From JAGLWW01 sp964640225 (GTDB lineage Archaea > Aenigmatarchaeota > Aenigmatarchaeia > PWEA01 > JAGHBM01): a stretch of DNA of 63,847 nucleotides. Positions within the stretch are counted from its first letter, which is position 1. The number at the start of each line of letters is the position of its first letter. Of the stretch, positions 33,208-40,807 are shown piece after piece. The position numbers were made by a program, and so were the translations under genes. The notes under the pieces are model-generated. The model worked only from the letters and a program-made list of their open reading frames with translations, did not search any database and had not been told where the DNA came from. Location of the stretch: assembly GCA_964640225.1 (NCBI GenBank), contig CAZXFI010000006.1:1-63847 (forward strand), given 5' to 3'.

Positions 33208-33702
33208 ATGGATGTAAGTGATAATATGAGCATAGGGGAAATCGTTACCGGGGAATTTTTTGTTTACCTTTTTCCATGGATGCTTACGCTGGCCATAGTT
33301 TACGGCATCCTGGAGCACTACAAAATGCCGCAGAGCCAGAGCGCGCGCGCGGTTATCTCCCTTGTGGCGGCGTTTCTCGTGCTGCCCCTGGCCCCGAGCC
33401 TGTCAGGATTCCTTACCGGCCTGGTGGGCGGGCTTCTGGTGGTTGGAGTGGGCATACTCACTGCCCTCATTTTCGTGGAGCTCTTGGGCTACAAGGTCGG
33501 GAAGGGGGAGAACATATTTGAAAAGCATCCCGTGGGATTCGGAATAATCATGATTCTCATAGCAATAATGGTATTCGTGGGGGCCGGAGGCCTGGAACTC
33601 CTGAACTTTCAGGTGGAACTGGGGAACGATGTCCTGGCCGCGCTGTTCTTTCTTGGGGCCATGACCCTCGGAGTATGGTGGATGACGGCAAAAGAGGACT
33701 GA
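33208..33702 (+). CDS. Polytopic membrane protein, cluster paralog 2
   Basis: A 164-residue protein with four or five helices, starting after an N-terminal GEIVTGEFF segment: VYLFPWMLTLAIVYGILEHYK, then PQSQSARAVISLVAAFLVLPLAP, GGLLVVGVGILTALIFVELLG, and a C-terminal pair ending LGVWWMTAKED. It shares this layout closely with the two genes that follow. Start is ATG 33208 or the inner ATG 33226. No known function. Confidence 0.7.
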   Translation: MDVSDNMSIGEIVTGEFFVYLFPWMLTLAIVYGILEHYKMPQSQSARAVISLVAAFLVLPLAPSLSGFLTGLVGGLLVVGVGILTALIFVELLGYKVGKGENIFEKHPVGFGIIMILIAIMVFVGAGGLELLNFQVELGNDVLAALFFLGAMTLGVWWMTAKED

Positions 33703-33711
33703 TTTAACCTT

Positions 33712-33748
33712 TTTATATTTGCGCTAGGAAATTATAAAACAGGAGGTA
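33712..33748 (+). promoter_or_regulatory. Promoter and strong Shine-Dalgarno of cluster paralog 3
   Basis: TTTTTATATTT at about 33712-33721 is a TATA-like box about 35 bases before the ATG, and AGGAGGT at 33742-33748 is a full ribosome binding site five bases from the ATG at 33754. Most genes in this window lack so strong a site, which suggests that this gene is highly translated. Confidence 0.6.
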
Positions 33749-33753
33749 AAAAA

Positions 33754-34266
33754 ATGGCAGGCATAGCAGACGTAATGAGCATGACAAGTCAAAGCAGCTT
33801 CTTCATCTACGTGATTCCCTGGCTGCTGACTTTTGCCATCGTCTACGGAATTCTAGGACACTACAAAGTGCCAAAAAGCAACTCTGCAAGGACCATTATA
33901 GCTCTTGTGATTGCGTTCTTCATAATGCCCATCGCGGGACCAGTGGTTACAGTACTGGGACAGCTTGGAATGGGAATGCTTATCCTGTTCGCGGGAGTAT
34001 TGTTCATAATGATACTCTTAGAAATAACAGGAACAAGACGTGTAGGAACTGATGAAAAAGGCGAGAAAGTGACAAAAAAAATCACAGAACACCACTACAA
34101 GTCTTTTGGAGTGGCAATCGCAATTCTGGTAGTAATGGTCTTCATTGGAGCAGGTGGACTAGCATACCTGGGATACAGCGCTCCGGCAATAAACTATCCG
34201 CTAGTTTTCTTCGTAGGGATTATAGTCCTTATAATATGGTGGATGGTTAAGGAGGGAGAGAAATGA
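33754..34266 (+). CDS. Polytopic membrane protein, cluster paralog 3 (probably abundant)
   Basis: A 170-residue protein with the family layout: FFIYVIPWLLTFAIVYGILG, KVPKSNSARTIIALVIAFFI, LGMGMLILFAGVLFIMILLEI, a basic hydrophilic loop (RRVGTDEKGEKVTKKITEHH), SFGVAIAILVVMVFIGAGGLAYL, and a closing helix FFVGIIVLIIWWMVKEGE. Codons differ from those of the first genes in the cluster: GGA, GCA, ACA and CTA are much more frequent, as in a gene with its own expression bias. It has its own TATA box and AGGAGGT site. It overlaps the next gene by four bases (ATGA). Confidence 0.75.
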   Translation: MAGIADVMSMTSQSSFFIYVIPWLLTFAIVYGILGHYKVPKSNSARTIIALVIAFFIMPIAGPVVTVLGQLGMGMLILFAGVLFIMILLEITGTRRVGTDEKGEKVTKKITEHHYKSFGVAIAILVVMVFIGAGGLAYLGYSAPAINYPLVFFVGIIVLIIWWMVKEGEK

Positions 34267-34796
34267 TACCAACAGGCTTTGAAAGCATTCTGGGCATAGA
34301 TTTTTTCACGTACGTGTTGCCCTGGCTGCTGACGTTCGCAATAGTGTACGGGATAACAAGCCATATCGGAGAAAAAGGAATACCCCAGAGCAAGCCGGCA
34401 AGGATGATAATAGCGCTTGCGCTAGCGTTCGTAGTTGCACCAGTGACTTCTCCTTACGTGGTATTCTTCATGAACATGGTAGGAGCCCTTGCAGTGGTTA
34501 TAGCAGGACTGTTAGTGCTAATAGTATTTCTGGAAATACTGGGAATAAAGACAAAAATCTACGGAAAGGACGAAAAGGGAAAAATAAAAGAACATGAAGT
34601 GTCCATATTCGAAGCACACGGCGTAGGTTTCGCGGTGCTCTTCATCATAATAGGAGTGCTTATATTCGTGAGCTCCGGAGGACTGCAGGCACTTGGATGG
34701 TCGCCCTTACCAGTGGACTTCACCTACAACTGGCCGCTCATAGCGTTCCTGATAATAGTGGCACTGGCAATCTGGTGGATGGCTTCAGAGAAGTGA
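34263..34796 (+). CDS. Polytopic membrane protein, cluster paralog 4
   Basis: A 177-residue protein sharing the layout of the two preceding genes: FFTYVLPWLLTFAIVYGITS, IPQSKPARMIIALALAFVVAP, LAVVIAGLLVLIVFLEILG, a charged loop with KDEKGKIKEHEVSIFEAHG, VGFAVLFIIIGVLIFVSSGGL and FLIIVALAIWWMASEK. It is translationally coupled to paralog 3 by a four-base ATGA overlap and shares its codon bias. The products probably assemble together, perhaps as a hetero-oligomer; that is inference. Confidence 0.72.
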   Translation: MIPTGFESILGIDFFTYVLPWLLTFAIVYGITSHIGEKGIPQSKPARMIIALALAFVVAPVTSPYVVFFMNMVGALAVVIAGLLVLIVFLEILGIKTKIYGKDEKGKIKEHEVSIFEAHGVGFAVLFIIIGVLIFVSSGGLQALGWSPLPVDFTYNWPLIAFLIIVALAIWWMASEK

Positions 34797-34830
34797 ATTT
34801 GCCTTTTTCTTTTGTTTTTACTGATTAGAA

Positions 34831-36327
34831 TTAGCTCTTTTTCTTTACTATCATAGTGTCTCCATCTTCTATAACGTAACCCATTTTTTTTATTTTTTCT
34901 CTGATTTTATCTGCTTCCTTAAAATTTCTATTTTTTCTCTGATTTTCTCTTTCTCCTATCAACTTCTTCAGCTCTTCAGAGGGTTCAATTCCCCTGTATA
35001 GAATACTTTTTACCTTATCTTTTAATTTTATAGCACCTTTTCTTGTTTCATTTTTCTTCTCCCTTTCCAGAACCCCGAGAACCTTGTCAAATTCCGTCAT
35101 TGCATCATGAACTGCAAGGCAGTTCTCCTTGCCTATGTCCCCTTTTTCCATGAGCTTGTTTATTTTTCTGACAAAATCAAACATGACCGCCAGAGACCCG
35201 GGCGTGTTCAGGTCATCGTCCATCTCCTTCTCAAACCCCTTCTTTACCTCTTCTATAAGTTCATCTACTTTGGGGGTTTCCCCGCCGCCTTCCCACTCCT
35301 TCAACCTGTCCAGAAAATCCCAGAGTTTTTTTAAAGTCTCTCCGGCCTGTTTCAGTCCGTCAAGAGTGAAGTTCATCTGGGACCTGTAGTGAGAGGAGAA
35401 ATAATAGAACCTGAGAGCTTTCGGGCTGTAACCCCTTTCCGTGAGGTCCCTGAGCGTATAAAAATTTCCCTTTGACTTGGACATCTTCTCGCCGTCTACG
35501 AGAAGATGCTTTACATGAAGCCAGTAATTGCAGAACCTCTTGCCCGTGGCGCCCTCGCTCTGGGCTATCTCGCACTCGTGGTGAGGAAACTTGTTGTCCT
35601 CTCCTCCCGTGTGTATGTCTATTGTCTCTCCAAGATATTTCATTGCCATCACTGAGCACTCTATGTGCCATCCCGGATAACCATGAGCTCCCCAGGGGGA
35701 CTTCCAGTACATTATGTGCTTCGGGTCCTCAATCCACAAGGCAAAGTCAAAGTGATTTTTCTTGTCGGGATTGGACTCAACCCTTCCTCCGGCCCCCTCC
35801 TTCAGCTTTTCTATGGTATTTCCTGAAAGCTTTCCGTAATCACTGAACTTGGTCACGTCATAATAAACGCATCCGTTAACCACGTAAGCGTATCCCCTTT
35901 CTATAAGTTTCTCTATAATCTTTAACATATCATATATAGAGTCCGTGGCTTTCGGTCTCTTGAATGGTTCCTTGAAATTCATTTTCTTGCAGTCTTCCAG
36001 AAATGTTTTGGTATAAAAACTGGCTATTTCCCACGGGTCCTTGTTTTCCCTTTTCACGGCCTCTTCCATCTTGTCCGTTCCGCTCTCCGCATCCAGTGCC
36101 TCCGCGGTCATGTGGCCCACATCGGTTATGTTCATGACCTGCTTGACCTCAAAGCCCCTGTACTCCAGATACCTTCTGAGTATATCCGCGAAGGTGAAAG
36201 ACCGTAAATTTCCTATGTGGGCGTAAAAGTAGACCGTGGGGCCGCAGTTATACATCCTCACTTTCCCCTTCTCTATGGGTTTGAACTCCTCCTTCCTTTT
36301 GGTCAGAGCGTTGTAAAGCCTGAGCAT
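34831..36327 (-). CDS. cysS: Cysteinyl-tRNA synthetase
   Basis: A 498-residue class I synthetase. The HIGH-like signature is FYAHIGNLRSFTFADIL, preceded by the zinc ligand YNCGPTVY. Further zinc ligands are in GWHIECSVMAMKYLG and HHECEIAQSE. The KMSKS motif is exactly present in GEKMSKSKGNFYTL. The C-terminal DALR-type helical domain ends at about 498. It attaches Cys to tRNA-Cys, whose gene lies 600 bases away at 36908. GC content falls toward the 3' end of the gene. Confidence 0.97.
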   Translation of the reverse strand: MLRLYNALTKRKEEFKPIEKGKVRMYNCGPTVYFYAHIGNLRSFTFADILRRYLEYRGFEVKQVMNITDVGHMTAEALDAESGTDKMEEAVKRENKDPWEIASFYTKTFLEDCKKMNFKEPFKRPKATDSIYDMLKIIEKLIERGYAYVVNGCVYYDVTKFSDYGKLSGNTIEKLKEGAGGRVESNPDKKNHFDFALWIEDPKHIMYWKSPWGAHGYPGWHIECSVMAMKYLGETIDIHTGGEDNKFPHHECEIAQSEGATGKRFCNYWLHVKHLLVDGEKMSKSKGNFYTLRDLTERGYSPKALRFYYFSSHYRSQMNFTLDGLKQAGETLKKLWDFLDRLKEWEGGGETPKVDELIEEVKKGFEKEMDDDLNTPGSLAVMFDFVRKINKLMEKGDIGKENCLAVHDAMTEFDKVLGVLEREKKNETRKGAIKLKDKVKSILYRGIEPSEELKKLIGERENQRKNRNFKEADKIREKIKKMGYVIEDGDTMIVKKKS

Positions 36328-36401
36328 GATTGATTCTTGGAGATAAATAAATAAAAAACTTTAAAAGTCCCGGAACTGTATAAAATTCAAGGGGTGGTAT
36401 T

Positions 36402-36827
36402 TTGATTCTGGAAAGCAGTGATTTTGAGAACGGGGGCTCTATCCCGGCAAGGTTCACCTGCGACGGGGCAGACATTTCCCCTCACCTTGCATGGAGGGAC
36501 GTTCCCGAAGGGACAAAAAGCTTCGCCCTCATAGTTGACGACCCGGACGCTCCGGGAGGCACCTGGGTTCACTGGCTCCTCTGCGACATACCCCCAGAAA
36601 CAAGGGAAATACCCCGGGACCAGGTGCCGGAAGGGACCGTGCAGGTTGAGAACGATTTCGGCAAGGAGGATTACGGGGGGCCGTGCCCGCCGGGAGGGGT
36701 GCACAGGTATTTCTTCAGGCTGTACGCTCTGGACACGGAAAAACTGGATTACGGGAAAGATTTTTACGGGGAAATTGAAAAACACAGGCTCGCGAAAGCG
36801 GTTTTGACGGGCAAATACGGAAGATAA
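36402..36827 (+). CDS. YbhB/YbcL-type PEBP-family protein
   Basis: A 141-residue phosphatidylethanolamine-binding-protein-like fold: FTCDGADISPHLAWRDVPEG, FALIVDDPDAPGGTWVHWLLCDIP, and YGGPCPPGGVHRYFFRLYALD. These are all conserved anion-pocket motifs. Family members bind phosphate-containing ligands; the bacterial ones are of unknown role. Translation apparently starts at TTG 36402, which follows a GGGGTGG site by six bases. Divergent from cysS. Confidence 0.9.
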   Translation: MILESSDFENGGSIPARFTCDGADISPHLAWRDVPEGTKSFALIVDDPDAPGGTWVHWLLCDIPPETREIPRDQVPEGTVQVENDFGKEDYGGPCPPGGVHRYFFRLYALDTEKLDYGKDFYGEIEKHRLAKAVLTGKYGR

Positions 36828-36833
36828 TTTTTG

Positions 36834-36862
36834 ACGAACCGAAGGTTCGTAACTTTTTCTTT
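36834..36862 (+). terminator. Hairpin terminator after the PEBP gene
   Basis: A perfect seven-base-pair hairpin, ACGAACC-GAA-GGTTCGT at 36834-36850, followed by AACTTTTTCTTTT. It lies seven bases after the stop codon and looks like an intrinsic terminator. Confidence 0.7.
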
Positions 36863-36907
36863 TGGGGTTACAGGAATTTTTCTTTTTCTTAAAAAGAAAA
36901 GGATCTG

Positions 36908-37059
36908 TGGAGGAGGGCCCGAGATTTTCATTCCCCACTTGGAAAATGCTTCGCATTTTCAGGTTTTGGAGATACAAGAACCTTTTTCTAAAAGGTTTTT
37001 GTGTTGAACTCGGTTGTTCCGCTCTGCAGGCGGACGCATGACCGTTCTGCCAACCCTCC
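36908..37059 (-). tRNA. tRNA-Cys (anticodon GCA) with a 78-base intron in the T-loop
   Basis: On the minus strand from 37059: acceptor GGAGGGT, D-arm GCAG-AACGGTCA-TGC, anticodon stem TCCGC, loop CTGCAGA with anticodon GCA, stem GCGGA, then CCGAG and the start of the T-loop, TTCAAC. The match is interrupted after 37003 and resumes at 36924 with T, CTCGG, GCCCTCC, discriminator T and an encoded CCA (36910-36908). Removing 37002-36925 restores a TTCAACT T-loop and all stems. TTCA can pair with TGAA just before the 3' junction, giving a bulge-helix-bulge-like centre for the archaeal splicing endonuclease, although the intronic flanking helix is imperfect. The intron sits at position 59/60. Confidence 0.85.
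36925..37002 (-). other. Intron of tRNA-Cys
   Basis: A 78-base insert between T-loop positions 59 and 60. It folds into at least two hairpins: AAACCTTTT with AAAAGGTT, and GAAAATGC-GAA-GCATTTTC. The boundaries are set by requiring an intact seven-base T-loop and three-base bulges (ACA and AAT) on both sides of the TTCA/TGAA helix. Confidence 0.75.
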
Positions 37060-37123
37060 GTTTGAAAAGATTATATAATTTTCTCTTTGAAACATTTAAA
37101 TATTCTTCCCGAAAAGTATTATT

Positions 37124-37321
37124 ATGGAGTCAAAGCCTTTCTTTTTATGGGTTCTGGGCTCGGCCCTCATAATGTTCGGGGCCCTCATAGCGGGGCAGGC
37201 CAGGCCCGACATGCTTGGAGCCACCACGTTGTCATTCGGCATAGCGCTTCTCGTGTCCTTCATATTCATACTTCTGGGCGGGCTGTTCTGGATAACGGTA
37301 GCAGGAGTAATTCACGGGTAG
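37124..37321 (+). CDS. Small two-helix membrane protein, 65 aa
   Basis: A 65-residue protein with two membrane helices (LWVLGSALIMFGALIAG and GIALLVSFIFILLGGLFWITVAG). No family recognised. A TATA-like ATTTAAATATT lies about 27 bases before the ATG, fitting a leaderless transcript. It ends one base before the stop of the convergent eS1 gene. Confidence 0.6.
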   Translation: MESKPFFLWVLGSALIMFGALIAGQARPDMLGATTLSFGIALLVSFIFILLGGLFWITVAGVIHG

Positions 37322-37322
37322 C

Positions 37323-37877
37323 TTATTCCAAGACTTCAACCTTGCGAACTTCAAACCTTATTACAGGATAAAGCTTGGTAACTTCCTTTCTCGTGCTCTT
37401 CTGAAGCTCGTCGGAAAGTATTGACCTGATGACATCCTCAAACTTCATGTCCTTTACCCTGTTCAGAATGACTTCGGAAATTCTCTTGCCAAGCTCGCTC
37501 TTTATTGTGGTCTTTGTCTTCTTGAGGGATATTCCCATGGTCTTTATGACTATTTTCTTCTTGTCCTTGGTCTCGGCCACAACCCTGTTGTCTATTCTCA
37601 TGGCCCTCTTTCTCACCATCTGGGCTATGTAGTCCCTCTGGCACTCGTGGCCCGTGTACTTCATGCTTATCTTCCCGTCCTCCACCTCGTCGGCTTTCAG
37701 TTTTATCTTGATGTAATACTTGGAGGGGTGGGAATCAAGAGAAGTGTAATTCACGGTCATTGTCCTCTTCATGGCCTCCCTGGGGTCAGCAATCAAAGCG
37801 TCCCCTATGACCTTTCCCTTGAACATTTTCGGGGCTACTATGGTATACCACTCCTTTCCCTTCATTTTCTTTGCCAT
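37323..37877 (-). CDS. rps3ae: Ribosomal protein eS1 (S3Ae)
   Basis: A 184-residue small-subunit protein. It begins MAKKMKGKEWYTIVAPKMFKG and contains YTSLDSHPSKYYIKIKLKADEVEDG and MKYTGHECQRDYIAQMVRKRA, the eS1 signature. This archaeal-eukaryotic protein sits near the mRNA exit. Its position after the DHH nuclease and uS15 genes reproduces a gene order common in archaea. It lies 37 bases downstream of the nuclease gene. Confidence 0.96.
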   Translation of the reverse strand: MAKKMKGKEWYTIVAPKMFKGKVIGDALIADPREAMKRTMTVNYTSLDSHPSKYYIKIKLKADEVEDGKISMKYTGHECQRDYIAQMVRKRAMRIDNRVVAETKDKKKIVIKTMGISLKKTKTTIKSELGKRISEVILNRVKDMKFEDVIRSILSDELQKSTRKEVTKLYPVIRFEVRKVEVLE

Positions 37878-37914
37878 TGAATCAACCGATAACTTATATT
37901 AAGGGCATATGCTT

Positions 37915-39279
37915 TTAAAGGTTTTCTTTCAGGTAACTTTCGCAGGAACCTATAAATTCCTTTTCCCTGCCCTTGGGAATAAAAGCCCCCGCCGCGGCCG
38001 CGTGGCCTCCCCCGTAGCCCTCGTGGTCCTCCGTTATCTCGGTCAGCATCTCCTTCAGGTTGAGGCCTTTTTCCGTCAGCTCCTCCGGGGCCCTTGCGCT
38101 TATCTTGACCTTCCCGTCCGCCGTGTCCGCGAGCCCGAAAATTATCTTGCTGCTGTCCAGGATTGAGGATTTCTGGCATATTGAGGTTATTGTACCTATG
38201 AAATTTTCATGTATCTGGCTTCCCGCACTGACGTAAATAGCCTTTTCACCGGCCTGTATCTTTTCCGTGTTTTCCTTCACCCACCTTATGTACTTGTTTA
38301 TCATTTTCCTGTAGCCCGCGAGTATTCCGTTCATCTTCTCCACCTGCCTAACGCCCAGAACGGTAAGCACGCCCATTGAGGCCTGCTCCATCCTGCCGCA
38401 GGCATTGAGGGAAGTGGCCATCTCCCTTGCATCCATCAGGTCCCCGTTTATGCCGAAAGTGAACACATCCCCGAATATCTCCTCCGGGCTGGCCTCCTTT
38501 TCTCTAATCCTTTCACATATTATGGCCGAAGCAAGCTTCCGTGTCTCCTCCTCAGACAGGTCGTTAAGCGTTCTCCAGCTGGCCCCGTTCTTCAGCTCTA
38601 TCCCCAGTGTGGAAAGGAACTGGATTGAGGCGGACTCGTCCCCGCTTATGCCGGGTATGTAGGGATTGGTGCTGTACTCAAGAGCCTTGTGGACCGGCCT
38701 GTTCATCCTGCCGAAAAGCCTTATCCCCCTTTCCTTGGTTATCGCCCCGAACTTCACGGCGTCCTCCACTATCTTCCTGTTGACCCCGTTCATCTTCCAG
38801 TTGTCGTCCTGTATGTCGCCTATGGCCCCAACTATCGCCAGAAAAATCAGGTCCCTGTTCTTCGGGTCCATTTTCTCGGCCAGGAAATAGGTCACTCCCG
38901 CGCCGCTCACCTCGTCCTCGCTCATGCCCTCTGTCACTGGGTTTATATGTATTATCTCCCCGCTCTCGGAGGAGGGTATGTGGTGGTCGCATACTATTAT
39001 TCTGCAGCCCCGCTCCTTTCTAAGCTCCTCAAGAAGCTCCATGTAGCCGGAGCCCAGGTCCGTGAAGAGAAAAAGTTCGCTTTCATCCTGCTTAAGCTCC
39101 TCCATCACTTCCGGAGTGAGCTGCTTCTTTATGGAAAGGTGGAAATTCTTTCCGGCCCTCGTCAGGGCGGAAACAGCTATCGCGGCGGCCGCTATGCCGT
39201 CGGCGTCCAGATGGGATATAACCCTGACCCTATCAGCCTTTTTTATTTCTTCGGCTGCCTTGCTGAGTTCCTTGAACAA
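37915..39279 (-). CDS. DHH-family RecJ-like exonuclease
   Basis: A 454-residue DHH/DHHA1 phosphoesterase. Motifs are VISHLDADGIAAAAI near residue 22, FTDLGSGYMELLEE near 73, DHHIPS near 98 (the DHH motif), and GYGGGHAAAAGAFIP close to the C-terminus (DHHA1). Archaeal members of this size are single-strand 5'-3' exonucleases or GINS-associated nucleases. It starts at TTG 39279, preceded by AGGTGTGA. Encoded between uS15 and eS1, as in many archaea. Confidence 0.9.
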   Translation of the reverse strand: MFKELSKAAEEIKKADRVRVISHLDADGIAAAAIAVSALTRAGKNFHLSIKKQLTPEVMEELKQDESELFLFTDLGSGYMELLEELRKERGCRIIVCDHHIPSSESGEIIHINPVTEGMSEDEVSGAGVTYFLAEKMDPKNRDLIFLAIVGAIGDIQDDNWKMNGVNRKIVEDAVKFGAITKERGIRLFGRMNRPVHKALEYSTNPYIPGISGDESASIQFLSTLGIELKNGASWRTLNDLSEEETRKLASAIICERIREKEASPEEIFGDVFTFGINGDLMDAREMATSLNACGRMEQASMGVLTVLGVRQVEKMNGILAGYRKMINKYIRWVKENTEKIQAGEKAIYVSAGSQIHENFIGTITSICQKSSILDSSKIIFGLADTADGKVKISARAPEELTEKGLNLKEMLTEITEDHEGYGGGHAAAAGAFIPKGREKEFIGSCESYLKENL

Positions 39280-39288
39280 AATTCACAC

Positions 39289-39744
39289 CTATTTCACTAT
39301 GAGCTTAAGCTTCTCCGGGTCGTATTTCCATTTCTCCGGCAGGTCTCCCGCTCTCTTGTAGTAGTTCCCGAGCCTCCTTATCTTGCTCTCGGTGAGCTCA
39401 AGTCCCCTTATAGCGAACGGGTCGTGCTTGTGCCTGGAAAGATGCTCCTTGATTTTCAGAGCCTTCCTCATGAGGCTCATCATGTCCTCGGGGTAAGCGT
39501 GCTTGAATCCGTTTTCCTCCAGGACCTGGTTTATTTTCTTTCCGATTATTTCCCTGACGCATGGAATCCCGTACTGGTCCCTGAGAATCAGGCCTATCTC
39601 TGCGGACCTCTTTTCCTCCTTTGCCAGTTTCACAACAAGCTTCTCAACTTCCTTCTTGTTGTACCTGACCCACTTGGGAGTCTTTTCCCTTAAGGGCCTC
39701 TTGGAACCGGATTTTCCGTGCTTCCTTGAATACATTCTTGCCAT
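39289..39744 (-). CDS. rps15: Ribosomal protein uS15
   Basis: A 151-residue protein beginning MARMYSRKHGKSGSKRPLR, the archaeal-type N-terminal extension, followed by the conserved uS15 core: IGLILRDQYGIPCVREIIGKK, then SRHKHDPFAIRGLELTESKI and RRLGNYYKRAG. It binds 16S rRNA early in small-subunit assembly. The next gene begins nine bases after its stop. Confidence 0.97.
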   Translation of the reverse strand: MARMYSRKHGKSGSKRPLREKTPKWVRYNKKEVEKLVVKLAKEEKRSAEIGLILRDQYGIPCVREIIGKKINQVLEENGFKHAYPEDMMSLMRKALKIKEHLSRHKHDPFAIRGLELTESKIRRLGNYYKRAGDLPEKWKYDPEKLKLIVK

Positions 39745-39875
39745 TCAGCCACCTCTACATTTTTACACAGGTGACAGAAAACGGGAAAAAGAATTTTCAT
39801 GTTTTTCAATCACCCGACTTGGGCCCGTACCAAAACCGGCCCAATCCTGTTTTAGAATATGAAATCCAAAGGTAT

Positions 39876-40121
39876 TTAAAGTTTATTTTCATTCCGGCCC
39901 TTGTTCTCCCATATCCTGAACAGCTCGCTGATAACGTAGAAGATTATTCCCGCAATAACCAGGAAAGCCCCCGCTATCGCCAGGAGCACCGGTATTCCGG
40001 GCACGAAACTTCCGACAGAGACACCCACTACCGTGAAAACCGAGGCCACTATCAGGATTAAGAAAGAAATGCTTTCAAGCTTGTCCGCCTTCGTTTCCCA
40101 GGTAAACCAGTCCTTGAACAT
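39876..40121 (-). CDS. Small two-helix membrane protein, 81 aa
   Basis: About 81 residues. After an aromatic, charged N-terminus (MFKDWFTWETKADKLES), there are two helices, ISFLILIVASVFTVVGVSVG and VLLAIAGAFLVIAGIIFYVISE, and then a hydrophilic end. No family recognised. It stands alone between the bud32 and uS15 genes. ATG 40121 is preferred to the TTG one codon earlier. A TATA-like AATATTATTC lies just upstream. Confidence 0.6.
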   Translation of the reverse strand: MFKDWFTWETKADKLESISFLILIVASVFTVVGVSVGSFVPGIPVLLAIAGAFLVIAGIIFYVISELFRIWENKGRNENKL

Positions 40122-40153
40122 CAAAATCTAGTAGGTACGAATAATATTTAAGC

Positions 40154-40762
40154 TTATCTTTTCGCGTAGCGCCCCCTCTTCCTTATCTGCTCCAGCCTCT
40201 TGAGAACAGGCTCCCAGCCCCCGAACGTTTCCCTGTACCCTTTCAGGAAGGAAGGCCAAAGCTCCTTAAGATGGCGGAAATGGGTGCTCTGGTAGGCCTG
40301 GTGCAAAAGGTGCAGATCCACCGCCCTGTCCTCCACCGAGGTGGAATGGAAGCCCAGTCCGAAGTCTATGAAGTGTATTTTTCCGTCCCGCAGAATCATG
40401 TTTGAAGTCGTGAGGTCACCGTGGATTATCCCGGACGAGTGCAGCAGCCCCGTGAGCTTTCCGGTTTCCAGGGCCAGTTTTTTTCTCTCCTTTTGGGAGG
40501 TTTCCCCGATTTTCTCCTTCAGCCTCTCCCCCTCTATAAACTCCATCACAATCCTGCAGTCCTCCGTGCGCTCCACGCGGGGGGTGGGCACCCCGGCCCT
40601 CCTGGCCTTTGAGAGTATGCGGGATTCCAGCCTTGTCCTCCTTTTCCTGAGCCTTGTGTCCAGCTCCTCTATCCTGTAGCCCTTCCTTATCCTCTTCTTT
40701 ACCACTTCCCCTTTCTCCAGGTAAAGCACCGCCTCGGCTCCCCTGCCTATTATCCTGGCCAT
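40154..40762 (-). CDS. bud32: KEOPS kinase/ATPase Bud32
   Basis: About 202 residues with a minimal kinase fold: IIGRGAEAVLYLEKGEVVKKRIRKGYR at the N-terminus (the Lys-containing P-loop substitute), GIIHGDLTTSNMILRDGK for the catalytic loop, and HFIDFGLGF for the metal-binding DFG. The C-terminal basic RKRGRYAKR tail is typical of Bud32. With Kae1 it forms part of the KEOPS complex, which makes the t6A modification at position 37 of tRNAs. Kae1 is separate here, at 43172, whereas some archaea fuse the two. ATG 40762 fits the family start. Confidence 0.95.
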   Translation of the reverse strand: MARIIGRGAEAVLYLEKGEVVKKRIRKGYRIEELDTRLRKRRTRLESRILSKARRAGVPTPRVERTEDCRIVMEFIEGERLKEKIGETSQKERKKLALETGKLTGLLHSSGIIHGDLTTSNMILRDGKIHFIDFGLGFHSTSVEDRAVDLHLLHQAYQSTHFRHLKELWPSFLKGYRETFGGWEPVLKRLEQIRKRGRYAKR

Positions 40763-40807
40763 TTTTACCACTACAATAAATTGTTCTTAAAGGCTTAATA
40801 AATTTGG

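Noticed and set aside
38689..39693. A 334-codon plus-strand frame
   Set aside because: It lies antisense to the DHH nuclease and uS15 genes, both of which are well supported; its sequence has no family features.
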